This document shows, in pieces, positions 1 through 11,149 of a DNA stretch of 64,000 bases (its first letter is position 1; each line of letters opens with the position of its first letter). Both the position numbers and the translations under genes were made by a program. The notes under the pieces are model-generated. The model worked only from the letters and a program-made list of their open reading frames with translations. It was not told the origin of the DNA and did no database searches. The stretch comes from Arthrobacter beigongshangensis (GTDB lineage: Bacteria > Bacillota > Bacilli > Bacillales_A > Planococcaceae), in contig NZ_JADHDX010000001.1 of the NCBI RefSeq assembly GCF_016820585.1, positions 633,916 to 697,915 of the forward strand, read 5' to 3'.

Positions 1-7
1 TATTTTG

Positions 8-44
8 TTGCAATCGATTAAACATTTGTTTATAATGTAAACAA
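8..44 (+). promoter_or_regulatory. SigA-type promoter of psuK-psuG with overlapping inverted repeat
   Basis: A TTGCAA -35 box (8-13) and a perfect TATAAT -10 box (31-36) are separated by 17 nt. An inverted repeat, TTGTTTA (26-32) and TAAACAA (38-44), is centred on the -10 box, so a bound protein would block RNA polymerase. The regulator could be the HTH domain of the kinase encoded downstream or another factor; that link is inference. Confidence 0.7.
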
Positions 45-130
45 GAGTTTAACGAGATTCAGCAGAAGTAGTTTCTGTTGCTATTAAGTGAGTGGATGAA
101 TGCGAAAACGCATATAAGCCAAAGAGGCAC

Positions 131-182
131 AAAAACCCTGCTGATTCAACATTTGAACTCAATTATGCCGAGGTGTAATTGA
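131..182 (+). repeat. Structured intergenic repeat, copy A (partial)
   Basis: The stretch ends in the family's terminal hairpin: CAATTATGCC (160-169) pairs with GGTGTAATTG using two G-U pairs. It is preceded by the CCCTGCTGATTCAA motif seen in the 5' stem of other copies. A possible degenerate 5' stem lies at 57-88 and an ATGCG-AAAA-CGCAT hairpin near 100. The element stops about 2 nt before the psuK ribosome-binding site (184-190). Confidence 0.6.
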
Positions 183-198
183 TAAAGGGGTGATGGTA

Positions 199-1293
199 TT
201 GAGCGAAAAGGAAGCGGCAATTGTTGAGCTTCTTCGAAAAAATCCATTTTTGACCCAACAGGATATGGCTGATCAGCTAGCTATGTCACGGCCGGCGCTT
301 GCCAATCTTATTTCAGGATTGACAAGGCGCGGCGTGATTACCGGGCGTGCTTATATTTTATCTGAGGACAATGAAGTGGTTTGTATCGGCGGAGCGAATG
401 TCGATCGGAAATTCCATCTAAAGGATGCTACACAGTTAGGCACTTCAAATCCATCATCTATGTCTGTAGCTGTCGGGGGAGTTGCTCGCAATATTGCAGA
501 TAATCTCGGGCGGCTCGATCATTCGGTCCGATTATTAACGGTTGCAGCTAATGACGCGGATTGGCAGTTGATTGAACAAGAGTCGGCAGACTATATGGAT
601 GTGAAGTCGGTTGGATTATTGCCGGGGCATTCTACAGGCTCTTATTCGGCGGTGCTTAGTCCGGACGGGGAATTGGTTGTTGCGATGGCGAATATGGATG
701 TCTACGAAGCGTTGTCGGTTGACTATATCGAAAGCAATGATCGATTGATTGCCAATGCTGCATTAGTAGTGATGGATTTGAATTGTCCAAAAGAAACAGT
801 AGAATTTGTCAAAAGTCGTGCAGTATTACATGGTAGAGGCTTAGCCATTGTCCCTGTTTCCTCTCCGAAAATGACGCGAATGCCAGATAATCTGGAAGGT
901 GTTACTTGGTTCATCTGCAATCAGGATGAGGCTGAAGCTTATACAGGACAGTTAATTCAAACTGAAGCCGATTGGGAAAGTGCGGTGCGTAAATTGTTCG
1001 AAGTGGGTGCAGAGAACGTTGTCGTAACAGCTGGTTCCAAGGGTGTCATGGCCGGAAAACGTGGCGGAGAAGTAAAACGTTATACAGCGATGGCTGGTGT
1101 ATCGGTGGAAGATGTTACTGGAGCGGGCGATGCATTTGTTTCGGGTGTTTTGCACGGGCATTTAGAAGGTATGGATACAAGTGAGGCGATTCACTGCGGA
1201 TTGGTCAATGCCGCAAAAACGCTTGAATCATCGTATACAGTACGACCGGAATTATCAAAAGCGCAGCTTACAATCGAATTGGAGGAATACTAA
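199..1293 (+). CDS. psuK: HTH domain-PfkB carbohydrate kinase, probable pseudouridine kinase
   Basis: The protein should phosphorylate pseudouridine to pseudouridine 5'-phosphate for the glycosidase encoded next. Residues 1-60 form a winged helix-turn-helix of the kind fused to some sugar kinases. The rest is a PfkB/ribokinase domain with an N-terminal [10 protein letters not shown] stretch, a VGGVARN motif and the C-terminal VTGAGDAF anion-hole/catalytic-base motif. The TTG at 199 is preferred because AAAGGGG (184-190) lies about 8 nt upstream and the HTH domain begins there; ATG 193 and GTG 190 are alternatives. The stop codon overlaps the psuG ATG (TAATG). The substrate is inferred mainly from psuG; the fold and family are clear. 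Confidence 0.85.
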   Translation: MSEKEAAIVELLRKNPFLTQQDMADQLAMSRPALANLISGLTRRGVITGRAYILSEDNEVVCIGGANVDRKFHLKDATQLGTSNPSSMSVAVGGVARNIADNLGRLDHSVRLLTVAANDADWQLIEQESADYMDVKSVGLLPGHSTGSYSAVLSPDGELVVAMANMDVYEALSVDYIESNDRLIANAALVVMDLNCPKETVEFVKSRAVLHGRGLAIVPVSSPKMTRMPDNLEGVTWFICNQDEAEAYTGQLIQTEADWESAVRKLFEVGAENVVVTAGSKGVMAGKRGGEVKRYTAMAGVSVEDVTGAGDAFVSGVLHGHLEGMDTSEAIHCGLVNAAKTLESSYTVRPELSKAQLTIELEEY

Positions 1294-2204
1294 TGGAAAA
1301 ATATTTATCTTACTCAGCAGAAGTACAAGAAGCAATGGCACAAGGAAAGCCGGTTGTTGCACTTGAATCGACAATCATTTCACACGGTATGCCGTACCCG
1401 CAAAACGTTAAAACAGCACGTGAAGTGGAACAAATTATCCGTGATAACGGTGCAGTTCCTGCAACAATCGCAATTATCGACGGAATGATTAAAATCGGTC
1501 TTTCTGATGAAGAGCTTGAAATGTTCGGAAATAGTCAAGGTGTGGCGAAAGTTTCACGCCGTGATATCGGTTACTTAATCGCGACGAAGCAATTAGGCGC
1601 GACGACAGTTGCTGCAACAATGATCTGTGCAGAACTTGCGGGTATTCATATCTTCGTAACGGGCGGTATTGGTGGCGTTCACCGTGGAGCGGAAACAACG
1701 ATGGATATTTCTGCTGACTTGGATGAGCTTGCACAAACAAATGTGGCGGTCGTCTGTGCAGGTGCGAAATCAATCCTCGACATCGGACTGACGCTTGAAT
1801 ACTTGGAAACAAAAGGTGTACCGGTTGTCGGCTATGGAACAGATAAAATGCCAGCATTCTATACGCCATCAAGTGAATTCGGCTTGAGCTTACGTGCAGA
1901 TAATGTTACTACGGTTGCAGATATGCTTCGTGCGAAATGGGAGCTTGGCTTGCAAGGTGGAGCTGTAATTGCCAACCCAATCCCAGAGGCAGATGCAATG
2001 GAAGAAAGCTTCATTAACGGCATTATTAAAACGGCATTAGACGAAGCAAACGCAAAAGGCATTGCTGGTAAAGATGTAACGCCGTTCATGCTTGGTAAAG
2101 TGAAGGAACTAACAGATGGTACGAGCCTGGATGCTAACATCGCTTTAGTGAAAAACAACGCTGTGATTGGTGCGCAAATCGCAGTTGCATTTAACGGAAA
2201 ATAA
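1293..2204 (+). CDS. psuG: Pseudouridine-5'-phosphate glycosidase
   Basis: PsuG cleaves the C-C glycosidic bond of pseudouridine 5'-phosphate, giving uracil and ribose 5-phosphate, and so recycles modified RNA nucleosides. The 303-residue product has the usual family length and typical segments: [14 protein letters not shown] near residue 24, VSRRDIGYL, a glycine-rich [14 protein letters not shown] stretch near 110-125, and a C-terminal [10 protein letters not shown] segment. The ATG overlaps the kinase stop by one base, so the two are translationally coupled. A strong terminator follows. Confidence 0.93.
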   Translation: MEKYLSYSAEVQEAMAQGKPVVALESTIISHGMPYPQNVKTAREVEQIIRDNGAVPATIAIIDGMIKIGLSDEELEMFGNSQGVAKVSRRDIGYLIATKQLGATTVAATMICAELAGIHIFVTGGIGGVHRGAETTMDISADLDELAQTNVAVVCAGAKSILDIGLTLEYLETKGVPVVGYGTDKMPAFYTPSSEFGLSLRADNVTTVADMLRAKWELGLQGGAVIANPIPEADAMEESFINGIIKTALDEANAKGIAGKDVTPFMLGKVKELTDGTSLDANIALVKNNAVIGAQIAVAFNGK

Positions 2205-2215
2205 AATCATAAAGG

Positions 2216-2252
2216 AATCGTCGTTTCTTCAAATGAAGAACGACGATTTTTT
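2216..2252 (+). terminator. Rho-independent terminator of psuK-psuG
   Basis: An AATCGTCGT arm pairs with ACGACGATT around a TCTTC/GAAGA inner stem, followed by a T tract. It lies 12 nt after the psuG stop. Confidence 0.9.
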
Positions 2253-2300
2253 CTATTTTCGGGTTATGGGGGATATTTGCACATTAGCCATTGTATTCAC

Positions 2301-2350
2301 AATAAAAGGTGCTTAAATCTGAAATATTTCAGATTTAAGCACCTTTTATT
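2301..2350. repeat. 50-bp perfect palindrome
   Basis: The 25 bases at 2301-2325 are the exact reverse complement of 2326-2350, with no spacer and no mismatch; the centre is GAAAT|ATTTC. It lies between the psuG terminator and the helD promoter region. Both ends are A/T-rich (AATAAAAGG and CCTTTTATT), so it could work as a bidirectional terminator. The perfect two-fold symmetry would also suit a protein site. Confidence 0.85.
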
Positions 2351-2498
2351 TGCGCGAAACGCATTGATAAAGATGAGAAACTATGGTAAATTAGTATAGA
2401 AACTCATTATTTTTATATAAGTATATAATTAACCTAATTATATTATATAGTATAAAGTCTCTTTGGTCAACACTTATTTTAATAAAGGAGTGTTTTGT

Positions 2499-4835
2499 AT
2501 GAATATGGAAATCAAGCGGGAGCAACAACGAGTGAACGAAGTAATGGAGATAATTACAGAGCAGGCGAGTAAGCTGGAGGATGAAACCGGTCGGAGGCGT
2601 AAAGAAGTAGTTGATTTTCGTAAACACTTTTGGGATGACGTCAAGATTAACACGGATACTTTTGATGATTATTTGGAAACAATCATTGGCTTGAGACAAC
2701 AAAGTCAAACGATGGCGGTAAATGAAAGTACACATCGACAAGCTTCCAAGCGCTTGTCAGAGTTACGCCGTATGCAGGAGGTACCTTATTTTGGTCGGAT
2801 TGATGTACTCGAAGAGGGAGGGCCTGCCGCGGAACGTATTTACATCGGTGTCTCTACGCTCATGGATGAAACTGGAGAGGACTTCCTCATCTATGATTGG
2901 CGTGCACCGATTTCAAGTGTCTACTATGATTATGGGCCGGGTCCGGTTGAATATTCGACACCCGGAGGAATGATTTGTGGATTGTTGGAGAAAAAGTGGC
3001 AATATATGATCCGTGGTGGTCGGATTGAATCGATGTTCGATACGAGCCTCACCATTGGAGATGAGATTTTGCAGCAGGTACTTGGCAAAGGAACAAACAA
3101 ATATTTGAACAGTATAGTGGCCACCATACAACAGGAGCAAAATCGAATTATACGGCATGATCATGGACGTCTATTGATTGTTCAAGGGGTAGCTGGCAGT
3201 GGTAAAACATCAGCTGCTCTGCAACGGATAGCTTACTTGCTCTACAAGTATCGAGATCGTCTGAAAGCCGATCAAATCATTCTATTTTCGCCTAATGCGA
3301 TGTTTAACAGTTACGTATCCACAGTATTGCCCGAGCTTGGGGAAGAAAATATGCAACAAGTTACATTTCAAGAGTACTTGAACCATCGACTAAGTGGGGC
3401 ATTTCAAGTCGAAAATGTATACGAGCAACTGGAATTTGTCTTAACTGCATATGAAGATGCCTCCTATAATACTAGGGTTGAAAGCATTCGGTTTAAGGCG
3501 TCTCCTCGTTTTTTTGAGTCTATTCAAACATATAGACAATCGCTAGAGCAGTCCGGCATGGTCTTTAAGGGGATTAAATTTAGAGGGGAACCCATTGTCT
3601 CTGCTAAACAAATGACGGAAAGATTTTATAGTGAAGATACGTCAGTTCGCTTTTATAACAGAATTGAGAGGTTAACGGAGTGGCTAAACGCCCGAATTGA
3701 TGAAGTAGAGATGCGAGAACTGACTAAGCCTTGGGTGCAGGATGAAATCGAGCTTCTCAGTGATGAAGATTATCGGAAGATTCGCAGCCAATTGGAGAAA
3801 AAACACAATCACAAGGAAGAGGCATTTGATAATTATGAGGATGAGGTCGAAGTACTTAGCCGATTAATTGTTCGTAAAAAACTAAGAAGCCTCCGTAAAC
3901 GGATTCAGGCGCTTCAATTTATCAACATGAAGGGGATATACAAGCAGCTTTTCGCCAATCCAATGCTGATGGAATCATGGATGGAGGGGAATACACCTGA
4001 CAATTGGGCAGATATTTGCCAGTTGTCTGTGAGAATGCTGAACGAAGGCAAACTGTTTTACGAGGATGCTACTCCATTTTTACTTTTGCAAGAGCTAATT
4101 CATGGCTTTCAGATGAACAGCTCTATCAAACATTTACTTGTAGATGAAGCGCAAGATTATTCTTCGTTTCAATTCGAGTTTTTAAAGCGGTTATTTCCTG
4201 CGGCAAAGATGACTGTCCTAGGTGATTTTAATCAGGCGATATTTGCACATGCCAGCGAAGCGGTCGATTTCCATACGCTTACTAGCTTATATGGACCCGA
4301 AGAAACGGAAGGAATCACTTTGACTCGAAGTTACAGATCCACAAAACCTATTGTCGAATTTACACGAGGACTCATCCCTAACGGTGAGCAGATTACAGCT
4401 TTTGAACGCGACGGTGAGAAGCCTGTTCTGACGCAATTGGCGAATCACGCCGAACTGCACCGCTGTATCGCTTCTAAGATCTCAGACTTGAGGAAGCAGA
4501 GCTATCATACGATTGCGATTATATGTAAATCTGCGGCTGAGAGTACTGTGGCATATGAAGCGCTAAGTGGCATTGAAGAAATTAAGCTTGTGAAAAGTGG
4601 TTCAATTGAATATGAGCAAGGCGTTGTTGTCATACCTGCGTACTTAGCGAAAGGAATCGAATTCGACGCCGTTATTATTTATGACGCATCGGAACAGGTA
4701 TATAGTGATGACAGCCTTAGAAGATTGTTCTATACCGCCTGTACCCGAGCTATGCACTACTTGCAGCTTTACAGTGTAGGCGAACCGAGCCCTTTTTTGC
4801 TTGATATTGCGCCAGAGAGTGTAGTGAAGAATTAA
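2499..4835 (+). CDS. helD: HelD, RNA polymerase-recycling UvrD-like ATPase
   Basis: HelD of the Bacillota binds RNA polymerase and uses ATP hydrolysis to release it from stalled or post-termination complexes. The 778-residue protein matches the family length. It starts with a coiled-coil-like N-terminus (residues 1-60) and has a Walker A motif GVAGSGKTSAALQR near 230. A Walker B-like VDEAQDYS lies near 547, a TRSYRSTKPI helicase motif near 610, and a C-terminal helicase segment with YTACTRAMHYL. The ATG at 2499 follows AAAGGAG with good spacing; an in-frame start at 2463 has no such site. It stands alone between terminators. Confidence 0.9.
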   Translation: MNMEIKREQQRVNEVMEIITEQASKLEDETGRRRKEVVDFRKHFWDDVKINTDTFDDYLETIIGLRQQSQTMAVNESTHRQASKRLSELRRMQEVPYFGRIDVLEEGGPAAERIYIGVSTLMDETGEDFLIYDWRAPISSVYYDYGPGPVEYSTPGGMICGLLEKKWQYMIRGGRIESMFDTSLTIGDEILQQVLGKGTNKYLNSIVATIQQEQNRIIRHDHGRLLIVQGVAGSGKTSAALQRIAYLLYKYRDRLKADQIILFSPNAMFNSYVSTVLPELGEENMQQVTFQEYLNHRLSGAFQVENVYEQLEFVLTAYEDASYNTRVESIRFKASPRFFESIQTYRQSLEQSGMVFKGIKFRGEPIVSAKQMTERFYSEDTSVRFYNRIERLTEWLNARIDEVEMRELTKPWVQDEIELLSDEDYRKIRSQLEKKHNHKEEAFDNYEDEVEVLSRLIVRKKLRSLRKRIQALQFINMKGIYKQLFANPMLMESWMEGNTPDNWADICQLSVRMLNEGKLFYEDATPFLLLQELIHGFQMNSSIKHLLVDEAQDYSSFQFEFLKRLFPAAKMTVLGDFNQAIFAHASEAVDFHTLTSLYGPEETEGITLTRSYRSTKPIVEFTRGLIPNGEQITAFERDGEKPVLTQLANHAELHRCIASKISDLRKQSYHTIAIICKSAAESTVAYEALSGIEEIKLVKSGSIEYEQGVVVIPAYLAKGIEFDAVIIYDASEQVYSDDSLRRLFYTACTRAMHYLQLYSVGEPSPFLLDIAPESVVKN

Positions 4836-4863
4836 GCAAGGGTGTCCGGAACCGGTAAAAAGC

Positions 4864-4926
4864 AAAAAGTTGATCTCTATCGTCACGCCGGACTAACCGT
4901 CACGCCAATAGTAGATCAACTTTTTT
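4864..4926 (+). terminator. Terminator after helD with duplicated CGTCACGCC loop
   Basis: AAAAAGTTGATCT pairs with AGATCAACTTTTTT. The long loop carries the same nonamer CGTCACGCC twice (about 4881 and 4899), which is unusual for a plain terminator. Confidence 0.75.
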
Positions 4927-5060
4927 ATAAAGAGGATTATCACCAAAATGCCTCCTCTTTAGCTATAATGAAAGTATAATTTATGAAACCCATTTCAGAG
5001 CAAGCGGAAAAATTAAAACTTTTAAAAATATGTTTTTATTGGGGCGAGGTGAGGATAGAG

Positions 5061-6020
5061 ATGACGAATATTAAAGATTTGGCAAAGATTGCTGAGGTAT
5101 CAGTAACAACTGTTTCCCGGGTGTTAAACAATCATCCCTATGTAAGTGAGGAAAAAAGGAATGCTGTATTAAAGGCTATAAAAGTTACTAATTACAATAG
5201 GAATATCAATGCCGTCCATCTGAGTAGAGGGAAAACGAAGCTGATAGGTGTTGTTCTCCCGTTTTCCGATCATCCTTATTTTTCCTTGTTATTGAAGGGG
5301 ATTGCCAAGCAAGCATTAGTCAATAACTATTATTTAGTTTTATTCCAAACCGATTATATGGAAAAAAAAGAAATGGATGCATTACAAATGCTAAAAGAAA
5401 AGCAAATTGATGGGCTGATTATTTGTTCGAGAACCTGTGATATGGAATTAATAGAAGAGCATCAGCAGTATGGTCCAATCGTCTTATCTGAAGACGTGAA
5501 AGGGAAAACAATTTCGACTACCTTTGTCAATCACTACGAAATATTTTTCAATGCATTGGAGTATTTGTATCGGAAAGGTCATAGGAAAATTGGCTATTCT
5601 GTTGGCAGAAGCTCAGGACCGAGTAGTTTTAATAGAGAGCTAGCTTATAGGGAGTTCCATGAGAAATACGGTTTGCCCTATGTCCCGGAATATATGATTG
5701 ACGAGTGCTTCTATTTTGAGGATGGCGAAAAAGTCATTAATAAAGTGAAAAAAATGGCTATACCACCGACGGCTTTGCTAGTAACAGGTGACCAAGTTGC
5801 AGCCGGTATCGTAATTTGCTGTCAACAACAGCAAATAGCAATACCAAACGATCTAGCTATATGTAGTTTTGACAATCAACCTATAGCGAAGATGATGAAC
5901 ATTACAACAATCGAAATTCCTGTTATAGAAATGGGAAGTGACCTTTTCCACCAGGCAATCAATAAAGAAATATCCAATAAGGAAATAGCCGTGAAATTGA
6001 TTGAGAGAGGGACTGTATAA
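5061..6020 (+). CDS. LacI/GalR-family transcriptional regulator (orphan)
   Basis: This is a 319-residue LacI-type regulator. The N-terminal HTH (residues 5-25, VSVTTVSRVLN) and hinge are followed by a periplasmic-binding-protein-like effector domain with LIGVVLPFSDHPYF, DGLIICSR and an AICSFDN segment. The ATG at 5061 follows GAGGTGAGGATAGAG and starts the canonical HTH; the frame stays open about 78 nt further upstream, but that part is not HTH-like. No sugar transporter or enzyme is adjacent, so its regulon cannot be read from context. A short inverted repeat, AAAGAGGA/TCCTCTTT (about 4930-4960), lies upstream and could be its own operator. Confidence 0.85.
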   Translation: MTNIKDLAKIAEVSVTTVSRVLNNHPYVSEEKRNAVLKAIKVTNYNRNINAVHLSRGKTKLIGVVLPFSDHPYFSLLLKGIAKQALVNNYYLVLFQTDYMEKKEMDALQMLKEKQIDGLIICSRTCDMELIEEHQQYGPIVLSEDVKGKTISTTFVNHYEIFFNALEYLYRKGHRKIGYSVGRSSGPSSFNRELAYREFHEKYGLPYVPEYMIDECFYFEDGEKVINKVKKMAIPPTALLVTGDQVAAGIVICCQQQQIAIPNDLAICSFDNQPIAKMMNITTIEIPVIEMGSDLFHQAINKEISNKEIAVKLIERGTV

Positions 6021-6184
6021 TTAGAGGTACCATCGAGGTGATGAAGAGTAATACTGTTATCAGTGCTCGAATTGTAATAGCATTTATTCAAACTTCTTGT
6101 AGCATAGATGCTAGTCATTTTGTTGTCTGCTATCTACTTGTTTGGTAACCTGTAGCTAGTGAATAGAGAAGGGGTCAAACTAAA

Positions 6185-6940
6185 TTGAAGTTAATTTCTT
6201 GGAATGTCAATGGCTTACGAGCTTGTGTACGTAAAGGGTTTTTAGACTATTTTAATGAAGTCAACGCGGATGTTTTCTGTGTGCAGGAGACGAAGTTGCA
6301 GGAAGGTCAAATCGATTTGCAGTTGGATGGTTATCATCAGTATTGGAATTATGCTGTTAAAAAAGGTTATTCAGGGACGGCCGTGTTTACAAAAGAGCAA
6401 CCGCTATCTGTGAAATACGGTGTGGGAGATGCAGACGTGGAAGCCGAAGGACGGATTCTCACATTAGAATTTGAGCAATTTTACTTAGTAAACGTTTACG
6501 CACCTAACGCCCAGCGTGACTTGGCGCGATTGCCTTTTCGCCTTGAGTGGGAAGAGGCCATGCGGGCATACTTGAAGGAACTTGATCAGCATAAGCCGGT
6601 TATTTTATGTGGCGATCTGAATGTAGCGCACGAAGAGATTGATATTCGCAATGTTAAATCGAATATCGGTAATTCAGGATTTACTTTTGAAGAGCGGGGC
6701 AAGATGACGGTGTTGTTAGCAGAAGGATTTGTTGACACGTTCAGGTATTTTCATCCTACTCAAGGAGACGCCTATACGTGGTGGTCGTATATGAATAAAG
6801 TGCGGGAGCGTAATATTGGCTGGCGTATTGATTATTTCATCGCATCGAATCGTCTGGAACCTTTACTAAAAGATGCAACTATTCATCCACATATTATGGG
6901 TAGTGATCATTGCCCGATTGTTTTGGAAGTTCAATTATAA
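6185..6940 (+). CDS. exoA: Exodeoxyribonuclease III / AP endonuclease
   Basis: ExoA cuts the DNA backbone at abasic sites and trims 3' blocking groups in base excision repair. The 251-residue protein shows the family motifs in order: LISWNVNGLRA at the N-terminus, QETKLQ (metal-binding Glu), VNVYAPN, GDLNVAH, and the C-terminal GSDHCPI with the catalytic Asp-His pair. Translation is read from TTG 6185, preceded by AGAAGGGG; the first residues then match the family start MKLISWN. The next gene follows after 11 nt. Confidence 0.93.
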   Translation: MKLISWNVNGLRACVRKGFLDYFNEVNADVFCVQETKLQEGQIDLQLDGYHQYWNYAVKKGYSGTAVFTKEQPLSVKYGVGDADVEAEGRILTLEFEQFYLVNVYAPNAQRDLARLPFRLEWEEAMRAYLKELDQHKPVILCGDLNVAHEEIDIRNVKSNIGNSGFTFEERGKMTVLLAEGFVDTFRYFHPTQGDAYTWWSYMNKVRERNIGWRIDYFIASNRLEPLLKDATIHPHIMGSDHCPIVLEVQL

Positions 6941-6951
6941 GGAGGTCTAAC

Positions 6952-7437
6952 ATGATTGCTACTATTGAACAGTATGAGCAAGGATACGTTGCTTGTAGTG
7001 AACGCCATATTAAGCATTCCGCGCAAGAAGTTTGGGCAATGCTGACGGATAATGCAAAATTGGACAAGTGGTTTGAAGAGCTGCGTGTCGGAGAACTTCG
7101 TGAAGGTGGATTTATGAAGTTCGACATGTCAGAAGGAAAGTTTGAAGAATTGGAGATATTAGCGTACGCTGTGCACGCAATTTTAGAATTTGATTGGTTT
7201 GGCGATAGGGTTCGGTTTGAACTACAGCCAGAGCAGGAAGGCTGTTTGTTAATTTTTAAAGAGTATTTTAGCGTAATCACTGATCAAACCATCAAAGACT
7301 TGGCGGGGTGGCATGTTTGTTTGAATGTGATTGAGTCATTGCTCAAAAATGAGCCCATTCATTCCAGAGTAGATGACTGGCAGGAGTGGCACCAGCAATA
7401 TGAACAAATCATGCAGCCGTTGAAAATAACTGATTGA
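6952..7437 (+). CDS. SRPBCC (AHSA1-like) domain protein
   Basis: This is a 161-residue protein of the START/SRPBCC ligand-binding fold, of the type related to the activator of Hsp90 ATPase. Supporting signs are the opening VACSERHIKHSAQEVWAMLTD, then KLDKWFEEL, a basket of aromatic and hydrophobic strands, and a C-terminal helix beginning LAGWHVCLNVIESLL. Such proteins bind small hydrophobic ligands, and the substrate here is unknown. The ATG follows an ideal AAGGAGG. It sits 11 nt after exoA and before a terminator, so the two probably share a transcript. Confidence 0.75.
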   Translation: MIATIEQYEQGYVACSERHIKHSAQEVWAMLTDNAKLDKWFEELRVGELREGGFMKFDMSEGKFEELEILAYAVHAILEFDWFGDRVRFELQPEQEGCLLIFKEYFSVITDQTIKDLAGWHVCLNVIESLLKNEPIHSRVDDWQEWHQQYEQIMQPLKITD

Positions 7438-7453
7438 GTATCATGTATTAAAG

Positions 7454-7480
7454 AGAGCTTCCAATTCGGAAGCTCTTTTT
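7454..7480 (+). terminator. Terminator after the SRPBCC gene
   Basis: AGAGCTTCC-AATTC-GGAAGCTCT followed by TTTT. Confidence 0.88.
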
Positions 7481-7508
7481 AATGCTATTGTTTACAAATC
7501 TGATGATG

Positions 7509-8717
7509 CTACTTGCTTTCCGGTGATAGTACAAAGACGTTTTTTCCAGCTTTCATTCCAGCGAGTAAGACAACGATAGATGCTACGATGAGAATGAGCA
7601 TAGGCATTGTCCAACCCGCCGTAAAGTCGTGCAATAAGCCAAACAATACAGGTCCGACAGCGGCGAGTGCGTAGCCGAAGGACTGTGCCATGCCTGACAA
7701 ATTAGCCGCTTCCTGCGCTGTCCGTGTGCGCAATGTGAAGAACATCATCGCCAGTCCAAATGCCGCCCCACCCGCCAAGCCAATCATAATCATCCATAAT
7801 GCGGTGAGGGAAGTGATATTTAATAGAACACCACCATACCCGAGGATATATAAAGTGGTGACGCCAACGACAATCATGCGCTGATCTTTCACTTTTCCAG
7901 CAATGATAGGAATAATAAACGTAATAGGAAGCTGAGAAAATTGCAGTAGGGAGACTAGCCAGCCAGCACTATCTGCACTAATGCCTTGTGCTTTTAATAC
8001 TTCAGGTAGCCAGGCCGAAGTTGTATAAAAAAGTAGCGATTGGAAGCCCATGAACAAAGTGACACTCCAGGCAAGGGGAGAGCGCCATAAAGGAATTTTT
8101 TCCTTTGCTACTTCGGGTACAGCTGCCAAGCGTTTGTTTTTTAATTGCGGTAGCCAAACCAACAAAGCAATGAGTGCTAGCATCGACCACATTCCTAATG
8201 CACCTTGCCAACCAAATGATGTTTGAGCGAGTGGCACACTGACGCCGATTGCAATCGAGGCCGAGAGATTCATAGATACGGAATAAATACCTGTCATCAG
8301 CCCGATTTGCAATGGGAAACTGAGCTTTATTAAACTAGGCAAAAGCACATTTCCAAAGGCGATGGCTAGTCCAAGTAGAAACGTTCCGATGAGTAAAGTG
8401 GGTACTGTTCCTAGCGAGCGAATAATAATCCCTGCTGTCAATAAAATAAGCGAACAGAATAAAGTGAGCTCCATCCCAAAGCGTCGTGCTAGCCTTGGTG
8501 CAAACGGTGAAATGATCGCAAATGCTAGTAAGGGGATTGTTGTCAAGAATCCTGCTAAGACATTCGAAATCCCCAGGCTATCCCTAATGGAAGAAATGAG
8601 GGGGCCAACAGTTGTTAACGGTGAGCGAAGCGTCAGTGCGATAAACACAATCCCGATTAGTAGAAACCAAGTATTGCGTGTGAATTTTAATCTTCTAGAT
8701 ACATGCTGAGTAGTCAA
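7509..8717 (-). CDS. MFS transporter, CynX/NimT (YycB-like) family
   Basis: This 402-residue integral membrane protein has about 12 hydrophobic segments. It resembles the CynX/NimT branch of the major facilitator superfamily: it opens with FIALTLRSPLTTVGPL and has a short cytoplasmic loop RLARRFG between segments 2 and 3. Members move small organic anions or nitroimidazoles; the substrate here is unknown. The reverse-strand start at 8717 is preceded by a GGAGGAC ribosome-binding site. It is transcribed convergently to the exoA pair and divergently from xpt-pbuX. Confidence 0.8.
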   Translation of the reverse strand: MTTQHVSRRLKFTRNTWFLLIGIVFIALTLRSPLTTVGPLISSIRDSLGISNVLAGFLTTIPLLAFAIISPFAPRLARRFGMELTLFCSLILLTAGIIIRSLGTVPTLLIGTFLLGLAIAFGNVLLPSLIKLSFPLQIGLMTGIYSVSMNLSASIAIGVSVPLAQTSFGWQGALGMWSMLALIALLVWLPQLKNKRLAAVPEVAKEKIPLWRSPLAWSVTLFMGFQSLLFYTTSAWLPEVLKAQGISADSAGWLVSLLQFSQLPITFIIPIIAGKVKDQRMIVVGVTTLYILGYGGVLLNITSLTALWMIMIGLAGGAAFGLAMMFFTLRTRTAQEAANLSGMAQSFGYALAAVGPVLFGLLHDFTAGWTMPMLILIVASIVVLLAGMKAGKNVFVLSPESK

Positions 8718-8855
8718 AATAAGTCCTCCAAAATATAGTTATATCCTTAACCATAACATACTCGCTCTAACATGCTTATTCATTGAATTGAAGGAATCAT
8801 TATTTAATTTTTATGAGCATCGAAACATGCTATACTATTACCATTCTAATAAAAT

Positions 8856-8928
8856 TCACTCGTATAATAGCAGGAATATGGCCTGCGAGTTTCTACCGAT
8901 TTGCCGTAAACAAATCGACTATGGGCGG
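8856..8928 (+). ncRNA. Guanine-type purine riboswitch aptamer (xpt-pbuX leader)
   Basis: The fold has P2 GCAGG/CCTGC and P3 CGATTTG/CAAATCG, the conserved TATAATA joining segment and the TTTCTACC and CCGTAAA loops. It closes with CGACTATGGG. The C in GACTATGGG marks guanine/xanthine rather than adenine specificity. It precedes xpt-pbuX, the classical target, and should switch transcription off when guanine is plentiful. Confidence 0.95.
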
Positions 8929-8972
8929 CAACGGATTGACAGGAGTCTATCTCCTGTTCTTTCCCATTCGAC

Positions 8973-10944
<1,972 letters not shown>

Positions 10945-10951
10945 TTAATTC

Positions 10952-10987
10952 TCCTCCAGTCTACAAAATAGATTGGAGGATTTTTTT
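10952..10987 (+). terminator. Terminator of xpt-pbuX
   Basis: TCCTCCAGTCTA-CAAAA-TAGATTGGAGGA followed by seven T. Confidence 0.92.
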
Positions 10988-11042
10988 GAAAGAGCGAAAT
11001 CTGGAAATTTGGGTGTTAAATGACAAGTTGAAACGTAACCGT

Positions 11043-11062
11043 ATACTATGGAATTGTAGTAT
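11043..11062. promoter_or_regulatory. Inverted repeat upstream of the Bmr/NorA-like efflux gene
   Basis: ATACTA (11043-11048) and TAGTAT (11057-11062) form a 6-bp inverted repeat with an 8-nt spacer, about 90 nt before the start codon. It is a candidate operator only; no regulator gene is adjacent. Confidence 0.3.
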
Positions 11063-11149
11063 GTGAAAACTTAACTAGACATATGGTGCTGGATATGCAA
11101 GGATATACATCATAAAGTGGAAACAATAGCATCTAGAGGAGATTTAATT

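Noticed and set aside
4983..5060. N-terminal extension of the LacI-type regulator
   Set aside because: The HTH begins exactly at ATG 5061, which has a good ribosome-binding site; the upstream part has neither.
11025..11062. MerR-type 19-bp-spacer promoter for the efflux gene
   Set aside because: TTGAAA and the inverted repeat are at the wrong distance for a MerR-style promoter; only the inverted repeat is listed.
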